This document shows, piece by piece, positions 11,271-23,900 of a DNA stretch of 64,000 bases. A program made the translations under genes and the position numbers. How positions within the stretch are numbered: position 1 is the stretch's first letter; each line of letters starts with the position of its first letter. Source of the stretch: Macrolepiota albuminosa (Eukaryota; Basidiomycota; Agaricomycetes; Agaricales; Agaricaceae); contig JAMWFC010000091.1 in the NCBI GenBank assembly GCA_027475525.1, positions 771,621-835,620 on the forward strand. The letters are read 5' to 3'. Under the pieces are notes generated by a model. It was not told the DNA's origin and made no database searches. It saw only the letters and a program-made list of their open reading frames with translations.

Positions 11271-12310
11271 CATGAAGTGGTGAAATGTGGACAAAGTCCA
11301 CTTTGATAACCAGTTTTGACTGGGTAGCTACTGTTGGTGGTTATTTACACCACTGGCAGAGTTAGGAGATTTTTTTTCTCTCTTTTTACTTTTTTTCTGG
11401 AGTCTCAATACATGTGTGTCTGATGTGTTCTGTGTAATGGTCTATTGAAGGCCATAGAAAAGTACTCAGAGCCTACTAGACAGGAGGAGACCCCCAAATA
11501 TACAAATGCAAAATTATCTGTCTGATTCTGCTATATCTAGTGGTGGGCCAGTACCAGTCAGCAGGTGTGGCATATTCAGGCCATGAGGAACTGCTTCTCT
11601 ACCAGACACCCCTCCACTTGCAAAAGATGGAGGTGAATGATAAGGGGCATTATGAGCACCCAAAGGAGAATATGTGCCAGGAGCGCTATTATCAGGTCCC
11701 TCTACCGGGGCAGTGACAGGACCACCTTCTATGCCATGGGTACATTGGCCCATGGTGGAATTGTATGAGGAGCCTGCACCATCAGTGCAGGAACTAGCAG
11801 TGCCAGAAGCACTCCTGTGACAATTGGAAGCAGTGGGACAACCAGTTCCAGTGACTGCATCCTTCTGCAGGATGTCCTGGCTATAGTAGTAATCAAGGAG
11901 CTGCACAACCAGATTGAGATGATGAAGAGGCAGCACATATCAGTGCTGGAGCAGATTTACCATGCATCTAAGTGCAAAGTGTCAATTTATAAGGACCTGA
12001 CCATTGAGGCCAAGAAGACAAGATATCAGCCCTCATAGGCAAGATTGCCCATGGCAGAGTGGTCTGCACACTATAAGCAACCTGTGCAGCCCATTGCCTC
12101 ATCATCTATGTCACAACCCCTCCCCTCCAGGACCACCCTAGGACATTTTCAGAACCCCACCTGGGACCTCCTCTCTGACCTCACAAGATGCCCCCCACCA
12201 TCACAGCTACTGACGCTGCCATCATACACATTGATACAATGCTGTACCAGCAGTCAGGGACACAACATGCACCAGAAGTCAAAATAAACATTTAATTATG
12301 GGCTGAAAAC
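11271..12310. other. Region between GypC chromodomain and LTR, no clear gene
   Basis: About 1 kb between the chromodomain relic and the LTR-like repeat. A plus-strand piece at 11817-12038 reads IKELHNQIEMMKRQHISVLE and could form a short helix; a minus-strand frame at 11936-11514 is low complexity. I cannot assign either. It may be a decayed extra ORF or the untranslated 3' part of the element. Confidence 0.3.
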
Positions 12311-12985
12311 TGTAAGCCTCCTGGTAGCAGTCTCAACAAATTATATCTCCAAAAACACCCCAATAAATACACAGACAGTACAGAACAAAGGGCAGGGACC
12401 AGCTCAAGCTATCAACTCAACAATAGTCCAACCACTGTTATGGGGAGGGGAAGCATGGGAGCTGGCAGAGGTGACAAAAGAGGATCAAATTGTGATGATC
12501 TAGATCAAGATCTGATCTGACAATGCCCAATTTGATATGACTGAAAGGGGAAAGGGAAAGAAGCATGGAGAGATGTCAAAAGAGATGAATAGAATGGTGG
12601 CACATGCATTGAATGGAGGAAGGGAGGGATGAATGGAATGGTGGCACTGAAACATGCATTGAATGGAGGAAGGAAGAGATGAATGGAATGGTGGCACTGA
12701 AACATGCATCACCAAAATGGAAAATGGAACAACAAATTAGGTCAGGAATGCTGGGAGGTCAAGAGCAAAAAGTCATGTGATCTGGTGGTCTGTGCACTGG
12801 AAAATTAGTATAAATAGTCCAAGTAGAGTAGAGAATAACCAGGCAATTGATAGGCAAAGGCTCGGTGGTTCCCAGGGAGTGAATCACTTAGGCTGGAGTT
12901 TGTTGAGAACCCTCTGCTTTCAGGAAGATTATTGAAAGCCTTCAAATATATCAATTTCATCATCAAGTCAGTGTGCACTGCAAGT
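12311..12985 (+). repeat. LTR-like repeat, GypC family, AT-shifted copy
   Basis: Starts TGTAAGCCTCC. The promoter block (TTAGTATAAATAGTCC at about 12806) and GGCTCGGTGGTTCCCAGGGAG follow in the same order as in the 8596-9350 copy, but nearly all CG is lost. A run of imperfect 50-bp repeats lies inside. Boundaries are approximate. Confidence 0.4.
12586..12712. repeat. 50-bp tandem repeat, about 2.5 copies
   Basis: The unit contains ACATGCATTGAATGGAGGAA and GATGAATGGAATGGTGGCAC; copies start near 12604, 12654 and 12704. Absent from the CpG-rich LTR copy, so it expanded in this copy. Confidence 0.7.
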
Positions 12986-13054
12986 AACCTTCTACACCAT
13001 CAAGCCCCAGAACTATCAGTACTACTTGCAACCAAGTACTACAACATCAAAGAC

Positions 13055-13612
13055 TGCCATCACACAGCACCTCTGGCAGCCCCACATCATGGACCCTGGG
13101 ATTAGCTGCTGGCAAGACCATCAAACCGCAATCAACGATCAGATCATGCTATTCACTTCTGGCCATCATGCATCATGCATCACAACCCCCTCCATGCCAA
13201 TTGCTTGTGTGCCCTGCACATGTGATCTCAGTATACAGTCCTTCTCCCACTACTCAATGCCTCTCAGAACTTGTCCCAGACACCTCAGAATCCAAGAAAC
13301 CTGGAAGTGGCCCCATAGTACTTATAAAGTAGTCCCATTGTACTTCGCTACCTTGATATTCACTTGATTGTTTGCATGCCCTTTGATTGACTGGTACGTG
13401 CTGACTGGCATGCTTGAATAACCACGTGCTTTGAGTTTGATATGCACTTCATGACTTAAGTTTTACCCTGGATCAAGTTCCTTTCCTCAGGAATTTCCCC
13501 CTGTTCACGTCTTGAACTCTGGAGCCCAGAGTTCCAGACACCCAAGTAGGTCAAGTCCACATTGTAAGGGTGTTGCTTTCTTGAAAAGCCTCCAAATCAG
13601 CAGAACCTGACA
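13055..13612 (+). repeat. Decayed 5' LTR of a GypA copy
   Basis: The end (CAGAACCTGACA) and the block TACTTATAAAGTAGTCCC...CTACCTTGATATTCAC match the intact GypA LTR (TACTTAACCCGC...GGTAGTCTTGATATTGC). The start is only approximate because CG loss has blurred it. Confidence 0.45.
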
Positions 13613-16600
13613 CAATATCAAGACTCCCTTCTTACGCTGTTTTTGATGGCTACATATACTCATACCTACTACCTTACGGAGTACCAGACCAACCTTTACA
13701 GATGTCCAGTACCCAAGCAATACTCCACACAGACCCCCATCTCATCTACCCACCTCTCCTATATGAACACCAACATATTCACCGCCACTGGGCCCCTGAC
13801 CAGTTCCTCTATGACCTGGGGCCCTCAGTTAGTTGGGCCCCTCCACCCAACCTAGCCATGGCATGACCAGTGGACATCTCCTTGTACCGGAGCATTCTCA
13901 GAGATCTACCAGAAACTCCCTCCATTCCTGAGGGACCTTGCCTAGTTCTCTCTAGCAAGGGCCCCTTTGCCCCCACCTCCTACTATGGCTACTAGCGCCC
14001 TGCCCCCCCAGCCTTGTGGACCTCTCAACTGTGACTATCCATCTTGATATTACCCATTGGTTGCCCTACCTGCGCAGACCTCCCCATTGTCCATGGGACA
14101 ATGGCACTTTGAGGAATATGAGCGCCAACGCAATGAGGTGCTCTGCTCTCTCAGGATCTCACCAGAGACCTTTGCACAACAAACCAGAGCACTACTCATG
14201 GAATTTGGGCACGACAACTTCAAGAGCACCCTGGAGGACTGGGCACACTGTCTGGTTGAGTTCAGAGAATGACTTGCCTGGAGTGAACTCCCAGAGCCAA
14301 CCATGGTAAAGTATAAGCGCAACATGATCCTTCGTGAGGAACTGCAACAGCTACTTGAGGAAGTCCACATGTCCCCCGACCCCCAACCCCTTAACAACTC
14401 TGCAGACCCTGGCCACTCAATTCACATCCAATGAGCACCTCCAGAACCCACCTCAGCAAATCCTGTGGTCCCACCTCAGGAAGATTGACAACAGGAGGAA
14501 TGGCAGAGCGCATCAGCCATACTCTGGTCCCTGAACCCAGTAGATGGGTTATTCGACCAACCTGCCGCCCAAACGGTAGGTTTGTCAGCTTGTTGTAGGG
14601 CTAATTCTGTCTCCAGCACTTTACCTGGGGCCAGCCCCAGAGGCCCCTGGGACCACTCCCACAATTAAATAACATCTGGCCACCCCTTTAGGCAGCTTCC
14701 ATGAGACTCTGGGCCAACATGACAAGCACAGAGGACATGTTGTGCTACATCAACGAAACTGTTCCAGGAGACAACAACTGACATGACATGCCCACCACCA
14801 TCCTGACCACATCCTCCCTGGTGGCCCTGGCAGCTCTGGCCCCTCCTGAGCTGACCTTCTGACATGACCCCTTGCCTCATTTTGACCTGCAAAACCCTCT
14901 GCAACTCCTGATGCAAGCCCAATCATCCTGAATCAGATGTTTTACACCCCCTCCAGCACCCAGCCCAGCCCAGCATTCCAAACCGGCACCTCAAAGCCCC
15001 CTGTGACCACCTGCACAGCCTCTGACAGAATCCTGAGGACGACCTACAGGCCTGCCTCCCCCTCCTCCCCACCAGAATGAACCTCCATGGGACGATAGAC
15101 CTTCAGGTCAGAGACCCCCAGATGAGCTGCCCAGAGGAGGCCCTCTGAGAGGGTGGGGCCCAGCACTTGGTGCCTTTCCTCCCCACAGAGGGGAAGGTAA
15201 TCACTACTACTACTACTACAATGCTAGGCCCCCTTCCTGCAACGTCACTGGACTAGACAATGCCCACAATGCTCTCACCCACAAAGGGTGACTGAACATC
15301 TAAAAACCTGATGCGTTCACAGGCCAGGACCTCTGAAAATAGTGTACCTTCCTCACTCAATGTCTTAACACGTTTCAGGCAAAGGCTGCTCACATTTCAG
15401 GTTGACAGCTCCCAGGTTGCCTTTGCTGCCTCCTACCTTCAGGGGATTGCCTTTGACCACTATACAGCCTTGATCTAGTTTGACCCAAACAACCCGGCCC
15501 TCTTCTGCTGGCAAGCCTTCATCAACAAATTCTTGAGTAAGTTTAGGATCTATGATACCGTGGCTGAGGCCAAGGACAACCTCTTCAACCTCCAGATGCA
15601 CTCCAAAGAACGTTTCACCACCTTTATTGTATGTTTCAAGAAGGAAGCTTACAAGACAGGTTGGAACTATAGCACCCTCCGGTATGCTCTCTGCCATGCA
15701 CTGCCACAGCACATCAAAGACGTTCTCTGACTTGCCCTGAAACAACCATCCTATGATGGATACAAGGCCCTTATCATGCAGATTGACCAGCGCTACTGGA
15801 AGGACCGCAGCGAATACTCAAATTCCCAGACCTTCTGGAACCCTAAAGGAGGACCATCCTGGCCCTCCAGCAAACTCCCCAACCCCCCAAACCAAAACTC
15901 CAGTCCCTCCCTATTCCCTGGCAGCTGTCCCCCAGTAAGTCATGGCCCACTCAACGCTAACCCTGGTAGTGGCACTCGCTCCCAGACTCAACTCGATGCT
16001 GCTGTAGCCGTCAATAACTCAGATGATGTGTTGAATCCTGATAAACTCCCAGAAGACTCTTACAACTCTGATTTTGCTGATGAATAGGACAAAGAGGCCC
16101 TCCAGGCTAATCAGCTTCAGAAGAAGGGACAGCCTTGGATCAAGATTCCAAAGGATGTGCAGGAGCAACAGAGAAGGGAAGGCATCTGCATACTCTGCGG
16201 TAAGAAAGACCATTTCATCTCTGAGTGTCTCCAACGACAGGCTATGGAACATGCCACCTGAACCTTTGAAGGAGAGGATGCCACCTATGAGTACTCAGAA
16301 AATGACCCGGCGATTTAGACCTGGAAAATGCACTAAATTGCGGAATTGATCCTGATGTCTTCTCCACTCTGGTCTTCCATCTTCACACAATGACACTTGC
16401 ACAGAACATCCTCATGGCTTATCTACCCTTCCACTCTTCACACTCCCTCCTCTTTAAAACCCACCTCATGCCCTCTGGAGATCCCCTCAACACCCTTGTT
16501 GACAGTGGCACCACGGACAACTTCATCAACAAAACGTGATTCTCTTCCACCCTGGAACCTGCTCAACAACTTCCAGTCCCGGTATGACTCTGCCTCTTCG

Positions 16601-17392
16601 ATAGAGATGCCTCTGTGGTGGGGGATATTACCCACTTTGTGTGTATGCCTGTTACCTTTGCCAACAGACAGACTCACACCCTCCAGATGCTGATAACCAA
16701 ACTCTACCCCTTTGCACCCTTGGTCTTAGGGCTCTTGTGGCTCCAAGACACCAACCCCCATATTGATTGTGATACCTCACCCTTCACCTAACTTGAGAGC
16801 CAACGCCCAATGATCAACAACTCCCCTTTGACATCCCCAACTCCCTGGACCCTGACCCAGCCCCAAAGAATCTCCCAGACAAATCCACGCCACCTCCCAG
16901 GCTCCACTCTTACTCACCCCAGTTCTTTATCATTAATTCCAGGTTAGATGGTGCCCCAGGACCACTATCAGCTCTCATCAACAGTGGGGCTACCAGAGTT
17001 TTCATCAGCAACGCCCTTGACCTCCCCCACAACCCTCTTGAACAACTCCCCCACCTGCAACAGCTCCACAGCATCCTCTCTTCCTCTGGCCCCATCAAGA
17101 GATCTCACTCAGGATGTGTGACCCTGGACAATGGCTTTGAGTTCACCTCCAACTTCCTGGTCACGTGACTTCATGAATTTCTCACTCAGGATGTGTGACC
17201 CTGGACAATGGCTTTGAGTTCACCTCCAACTTCCTGGTCACGTGACTTCATGAATTGATCCCAATGATACTGGGACTACTCTGGCTGTGAGACACAAACC
17301 CTGACATTGACTAGAGGATGCTCACCATGATAATCCTGAGACCTGAGGACCACTATCAGCGACTTGTCAGTTTAATCTTATATCTCAGTAAC
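13613..17392 (+). pseudogene. Decayed GypA copy: gag to second protease
   Basis: Follows the intact GypA leader and gag (ATG at 13646: MATYTHTYYLTEYQTNLYRC), a CT-rich TACTACTAC stretch, the capsid region (FRIYDTVAEAKDNLFNLQMH), the zinc knuckle (CILCGKKDHFISEC), the gag-pol overlap (GAAAATGACCCGGCGATTTAG near 16300) and both protease domains (LVDSGTTDNFINK near 16496 and a second near 16980). Many stops and frameshifts, nearly all CG lost. It ends exactly where the left LTR of the intact element begins at 17393. One exact 77-bp tandem duplication lies in the second protease. Confidence 0.8.
17103..17256. repeat. Exact 77-bp tandem duplication (a)
   Basis: Units 17103-17179 and 17180-17256 are identical (TCTCACTCAGGATGTG...CATGAATT). 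Member of a series of 77-bp duplications in unrelated sequences; see findings. Confidence 0.95.
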
Positions 17393-18258
17393 TGTCACGA
17401 GCCACGCCTGCGCCACCCCGACCCCCCTACCCCCCAGTAAGTCCTGCCTGGAACCCCTCCCTTGAGACCCAACCCCCAGCACGCCCCCGGAACACATCGG
17501 GACAAGGCCGACTAGATCCGATGCCACCCCGACCAGGGCCGACCCGGCCCAACCCGATGCCCAACCCCCGGATAAGGCCCGAAGCCCCGCCAACGCGCCA
17601 CGTGCCCCGGACGCCGCCCCAAGCCTCGATCGATCATGCCGGAGGCCGCCCCCCACTTGACGCCGCCCTCCCGGCGCCACTCCCGAACCCGGGCAATACA
17701 CCGCAACCCATCTACGCCCCCCGGGACTACACGACCGCAGAGGACTGACACCCGGACAATACGCCACATGGGACGCACACATGGAAGGGGGTACGGACCT
17801 TACCCAGGGGGCCGGAGCTCAGCCGGCACCTGGTACTTAACCCGCAGCTCGTAGTACGTTACGGTAGTCTTGATATTGCTATAAACTCGTCTCTATACTC
17901 TCCTGTCTATTTCATACTTGTCTCAATCTATCTGTCTTACTCTCTCAAGTCTCCCGGCCCTTTAAAAGTCTCACTTCAATTCTAACTTAGTCTCCCGGTC
18001 CCCGTCTCAGTCTCCCGGTCTCAGTCTCTCCCTCCGATCACCCCTCTGCCCCAACAAGGCTCCGCCCACCCCCGCCTCGTATTCCGGACTTAGCCCGGGA
18101 TCCTGCTCTACCTTCTCCTACGAACTCCGGCGCTCCGTAGCCACCCCGCGCCCTACCCAAAACTCCGGAACTCACCCGGAGACTCTCCGTAGACTTCGAG
18201 TCCGCCTAGTAAGGACCCGCTTGCCCCCGGAGGCCCCCGTCGTCAGCGGAACCTGACA
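17393..18258 (+). repeat. 5' LTR of intact GypA
   Basis: 866 bp, TGTCACGAGCC...GGAACCTGACA. It differs from the 3' LTR at 27644-28509 at only three positions that I can see, all transitions. The segment GTAGTCTTGATATTGCTATAAA at about 17866 is a candidate core promoter. Left flank GTAAC. Confidence 0.95.
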
Positions 18259-18474
18259 TAATATCAAGACTCCCCCTTACCCCGTTCTCGATGTCTACGT
18301 ACACCCCCGTCTACTACCCCGTGGGCTACCAAACCGATGCCTACGGTCGCCCACTACCCGAACAATACAACCACAGTACCCCCCAACCCGTATACCCACC
18401 CCCGATCCCCGAAATCTACCCCGCACCCCGATTCTGGGCCCCCGACCCGAATGGAGCCTACGGCCCCTCGGCCA

Positions 18475-18628
18475 GCCAGCTTCTGCATCCTCCGGACTGG
18501 CGGATGTACGCCAACCCTCCCGTCAACTCTGGCACCTACAGGATGGTACCCGCCAGCTTCTGCATCCTCCGGACTGGCGGATGTACGCCAACCCTCCCGT
18601 CAACTCTGGCACCTACAGGATGGTACCC
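18475..18628. repeat. Exact 77-bp tandem duplication (b), in gag
   Basis: Units 18475-18551 and 18552-18628 are identical (GCCAGCTTCTGCATCC...ATGGTACCC). Because 77 is not a multiple of 3, it moves gag into another frame. Confidence 0.95.
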
Positions 18629-19487
18629 AGGGGACTCCCCGAAACCCCATGGGGAGCCAATCTACCCCCCGCCAGCAGAGGGCCATTCGCACCCTGGCCG
18701 CAGGCCGCCCAACCCCAACCACCCCCCTCGAATACAGAAACCCCGGAACCGCCCCAGAATCGGCCACGCCCCATGGCAGCCCCGCCGGCCCGCCCTCCGA
18801 CCTCTCCCCTGGAGCGACGAACGGAGGAGTACCTCCGACAGCGAGACGAAGTGCTGCGCGCACTCCGCACCTCCCCCGAGGAATTCGCCCGACGCACGCG
18901 CGCCCTCTTGGTCACCCTCGGCAACCACGACCTCCGGGGCACGCCGGAAGAATGGGCCAATCGCCTCCTCCGCTTCCACGACCAATTCCTGAAAGGGACC
19001 CTCTCCGACAACACCAAAAGAACGCTGCAAGTGGACCCGACGCTCCGGGACGAACTCCAGAGCCTGATAGACGAAATCCACACCAGCCCCAACCCCCGCC
19101 GCTTCGAGGACCCTCTGGATCCGGCCCGCTCGTTCCACGTCCAGAGGGACGAACCCCGCTCAGGTACCCGAGGGAACCCCCCGCCGCGAGACCAACGACG
19201 GCAGGAGGAGCTCAACGCCGCCTCTGCCACTCTGCGGTCCCTAAACCCGACTGGGGGCCTCTTCGACCAACCCGCCGCCCACACCGTCGGACTCTCCGCC
19301 CGTCCCCGAGCCTACTCCGTGCCCGGCACCTTCAACACGTGGGCACAGGCGGCCGAAGGCAACCCCCTGCCCCTGAGAGGTAAACCCCGACCTGAGAGCG
19401 ACGACACCTCGGACGACACCCTCTCGTACATCGACGAACCTCAGAACCCCGGGAACCCCCCTCCCGCTACCGCCCCCGAATTTAACC

Positions 19488-19641
19488 GCGAACGCCCACC
19501 CCACCTGGACCTGCGCCCCCCCCGAGGCCGCGAAGGACCCCCGGGACCCCAGGACGACACCCGCGCGAACGCCCACCCCACCTGGACCTGCGCCCTCCCC
19601 GAGGTCGCGAAGGACCCCCGGGACCCCAGGACGACACCCGG
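19488..19641. repeat. 77-bp tandem duplication (c), two mismatches
   Basis: Units start at 19488 and 19565 (GCGAACGCCCACCCC...). The copies differ by two C/T changes, so this one is either older or joins two variant repeat copies. Confidence 0.9.
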
Positions 19642-20997
19642 CCACAGCCAGCCCCGCCCCGGCCCCCCTTCGGGCCAGGACCCCCCCGGGCCTTCCCCGA
19701 CTGCGGGCCCCCCCGACCCTCGCATGGCCCCGACCCGGGACTCCCTCGACCTCCTTACGGTCAACCCCCCCAACACCCCGGGCAGGGCCCCCACCCACCC
19801 CCTCCCCCCCGGGACGACCTCCTCTCGCTGCCCACCCCCTCGGACCCGGCGGCCCCCCGCCGCCCCCACGGGAGCCCCCCAACCCCCAATGGGCCCCCGG
19901 ACCCCCGGAGGAGGCCCACCAGACGGAGGACCCCCCGGGGGATGGGGCGCCGCCACCGGCGCCTTCCCACCTCAGCAGGGGGGAGGGAACCACTACTACT
20001 ACTACTACCATGCCGCTCCCCCCTCACGCCCACCGAACCCGCAGGACGACACCCGGGACGCCCTCGCCCGGGAAGGTAAGCTCGACATACAGAAGCCCGA
20101 ACCCTTCCACGGACGCGACCCCCGGAGGTGGCGAACCTTCCTGATGCAGTGCCTCAACATGTTTCAAGCCAAACCCGTCACGTTTCAGCTCGAAGGGTCC
20201 CGCGTCGCATTCGCCGCCTCGTACCTGCAGGGATTGGCCTTCGACCACTACACGGCCCTCCTCCGGTTCGACCCCAACAACCCCGTGTTATCTCAGTGGG
20301 CGGCCTTCGTGCAGGAATTCTCTGGCCGCTTCGGCATCTTCGACACCGTCGCGGAAGCCGAAGAAAACCTCTTCAACCTCCGAATAAGATCCGAGGAGCG
20401 CTTTGCCACCTTCATCGTCCGATTCGAGAAGGAGGCCTATGAGACGGGCTGGAACTACAACGCCCTCCGGTTCGCCCTCCGGCGAGCGCTCCCTCAGCGA
20501 ATCAAAGACGTCCTCCGCCTCGCACCCAAGCAGGCAACATACAACGGCTACAAGGCACTGGTGACCCAGATCGACCAAAGGTACTGGGAAGATCGCAACG
20601 AGTACTCCGGCTCCCGGGGCCATTGGGCCCCTTCGGGAGGACCCTCCTGGAAGGCCAACCACTCCGGAGGCCCTAGCCAGGTGCCGCAAGACCCCACCAC
20701 GCGTCCGACCCCAGGACGAGGACCCCCGGGACCGCCCCGCGCCCCGGCACCACGACCACCAGCCGCCCTCAACGCAGCCGACATCAACGACACCCCCGAC
20801 CCCCTCCCCGGAGACCCCGACGACCCCGACAACCCAGCCGACGAACACCCCAAAGACGACGAAGAGGAAGCTCTTCGAGCCAACCGAGTCAGGAACCCCG
20901 ACCGCCCCTGGATCGATGTCCCCGACGATGTTCAGGAACAGCGACGCCGGAAGGGCACCTGCCTCCTCTGCGGGGAACCCGGACACTTCATCGGCAG

Positions 20998-23900
20998 TTG
21001 CCCAAAGCGCCAGACCATGGGTCGGGCCGTCTGGACCATCGACGGGGAAGACTGCGACTTCCAGTTTACGGAAAACGACCCAGCGATTTAGAAATAGAAG
21101 ACATTCTGAATCGCGGTCCGGACCCCGACGTCTTCTCCGCCCCGGTCTCCCACCTTCGCGCCACGGCTCAACAATCCTCGGACACCCTCCTGGCCCACCT
21201 CCCCTCACACTCCCCACAGTCCCTCCTCCTCCGCACCACCCTCGCCTCCTCCCCGGCGCCCGTCAACACCCTCGTTGACAGCGGGGCCACCGACAACTTC
21301 ATCGACGAAGCCTGGGCGGCCCTTGCCCCCCAGCCCCCCCAAAGGCTCCCCATCCCCATCCATCTCCGACTCTTCGACGGGAACCCCTCCTCCGCCGGCG
21401 ACATCACCCACTTCGTGCAAATGCCCGTGACCTTCGCCTCCGGTCATCACCAGACACTCCGGCTCCTGGTCACCAGGCTCCACGCCGCCGCCCCCCTCGT
21501 CCTCGGACTCCCATGGCTGCGTGCCACCAATCCCCGAATCGACTGGAGGGCCCTCACGCTTGCCCTCGACCGAGACGCAACCCAAGAAACAATCCCCTTC
21601 GAACCCCCGCCCCCTCCAACGGGTCCGGAGGACCCCCGGTGTCCCCGGGAGGAGCCCCCCGGCCTCCGCTCCCGGGCCACCCGCTCCTTCGTAATCCATG
21701 TCCGCCTCGGCGCCGCCACCGAACGTCTCCCCGCCCTCGTCGATAGCGGAGCCACCGGAATGTTCATCAGCGACCGCCTCGCCCTCCCCTACACCCAGCT
21801 CGACAAACCTCTCGGGCTCCGGCTCTTCGATGGGAACGACGCCACCGCCGGACTTATCACGAAGGGACACTCCACCACCATAACGCTCGACAACGACCTA
21901 ACGTTCCCGGCCGACTTCCTGGTCACGCGACTCCCCGAAGCGACCCCCATCGTCCTAGGCCTCCCTTGGCTCCGGGAGGTGAACCCCGACATCCGCTGGG
22001 AAGACCTCACCATGACCTTCCCTAGCCCGGAGGCCCACCTCGCCGCCGCCATCCACCTCTACCCACGGGCCTCGGAGGACCCGGGATGCCCCGAAACTCC
22101 CCGAAGGGAACCCATCAAGTTTCCCCCCAACGTCCCTCGAAATCGTTACAAGGGGCCTCATTACCCCGCCCGGAACCACCGACCCCCCAGGCCCAGCCCC
22201 GAACCCAACGACCCCCCTGACTCACCCGGAACCCCGGACATCAAAATCATCGGCTGCACCCCCTTCGCGCGAATTCTCCAGGACGGCATCCCGGCCTACC
22301 AGCTCCAGGTATCCCCGACGCTACCTGAGGAACACCTCCGGGCCGAAAACACCGGCCCCGACGCTAAGACTGAGGACCAACTCCTCGCCGAAGTTGTTCC
22401 CCCCGAGTATCACGAGTTTGCTGACGTCTTCTCCGAAGGTAGCGCCAAGGACCTCCCCCCGCACCGGCCGTACGACCACAAGATCGACCTCGAAGACGGC
22501 GCGAGCCCCCCGCTCGGCAAAGTCTACAACATGTCCGAGGTCGAGCTCCGGGCACTCAAGGACTACCTCGACGACATGCTCGGTAAGGGTTTCATTCGCG
22601 CCTCGATCTCCGCGGCCGGCGCACCGGTTCTCTTCGCCAAGAAGAAGGACGGGTCCCTCCGCCTCTGCGTCGACTACCGGGGCTTGAACAAGATCACCAA
22701 GAAGAACCGATACCCCCTACCCCTCATCGGAGACCTCGTCGACCGACTCAGCAAAGCCAAGGTTTACTCAAAGATCGACCTCCGGTCGGGCTACAACAAC
22801 GTCCGGATTGCCCCGGGACACGAATGGAAAACGGCCTTCCGCACCCGTTACGGCCTCTTTGAATATCTGGTAATGCCATTCGGAATGACTAACTCCCCCG
22901 CGACGTTCCAGTACTTTATGAACGACATCTTCCACGATATGAACGACGTCTTCGTCATTGTCTACCTGGACGACATCCTGATCTATTCGGACTCCCTCGA
23001 CGAACACCGAATCCACGTCCGACAAGTTCTCGAACGACTCCGAAGTCACAACCTACACGCGAAACCGGAGAAGTGCTCGTTCCACACTACAGAAGTCGAA
23101 TATCTCGGCGTCATCGTCACCCCGGACGGAGTTCGTATGGACCCCGCAAAGGTCGAAGCAATCCTCAACTGGCCGCCTCCGAAAAACGTCAAGGAAGTGC
23201 AATCCTTCCTCGGGTTCGCAAACTTCTACCGGCGCTTCATCGACAACTACTCCGGTATCACCAAGTCCCTCAACCGGCTAACCCGGAAGGACACCCCCTG
23301 GGGGTGGGACAGTAAGTGCCAAAGTGCGTTCACCTTACTCAAGGAAGTTTTCACTTCAGCCCCGATCCTCCGGCACTACGACCCCGCCCTCCCGGTTGTC
23401 CTGGAGTGCGACGCCTCCGACTACGCCATCGCGGGTATCCTCTCGCAGATGGAGCCGGACAACCAGGAGCTCCGACCCGTGGCCTTTTACACCCGATCAA
23501 TGATCCCGGCCGAGCTCAATTACGACATCTACGACAAGGAACTCCTCGCGATCGTCAAAGCATTCAAGCAATGGCGAGCTTACCTCAAGGGTACCCCGCA
23601 CCGGATCCAAGTCTACTCGGACCATAACAACCTACAGTACTTCACGACCACCAAGCTCCTCAGCCGCCGACAAGCCCGATGGTCCGAGGTCCTCTCGGAG
23701 TACGATTTCACCATCCACTACCGTCCCGGACGACTCGGAGCCAAGCCCGACGCCCTCACCCGACGACCCGACGTCTACCCCAAGAAGTCCTTCGAAGCCG
23801 AGCGAAACGCCTTCAACCACCGCGTAGTGATCTCTCCCGAACACCTCAACGCGGTACTGATCCTGAACGAAGAAGGCATCCTGAGGCAGGTTCGAGACGC

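Larger units (their letters stand above)
18291..21091 (+). pseudogene. gag: GypA gag, frame broken by a 77-bp duplication
   Basis: Gag starts at ATG 18291 (MSTYTPVYYPVGYQTDAYGR), 33 bp after the LTR. The start frame runs into the duplication at 18475-18628 and ends at 18992; the capsid frame is open from 18581 to the TAG at 21089-21091. Recognisable parts are a proline-rich N-terminal half, a tract of Tyr codons near 20000, the capsid-like region (FRSGRFGIFDTVAEAEENLF-like, about 20330-20500) and one CX2CX4HX4C zinc knuckle ([14 protein letters not shown], about 20961). A second near-perfect 77-bp duplication at 19488 also shifts frame. If the duplications are artefacts, gag is probably intact. 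Product would package the RNA in cytoplasmic particles. Confidence 0.8.

Noticed and set aside
12586..12712. CRISPR-like array
   Set aside because: Head-to-tail 50-bp repeats without spacers in a fungal LTR; an ordinary tandem repeat.
19241..20011. Long minus-strand ORFs opposite GypA gag (also 20288-21217)
   Set aside because: Gly/Val-rich shadows of a GC-rich coding strand with no domain, start context or relatives in the decayed copies.
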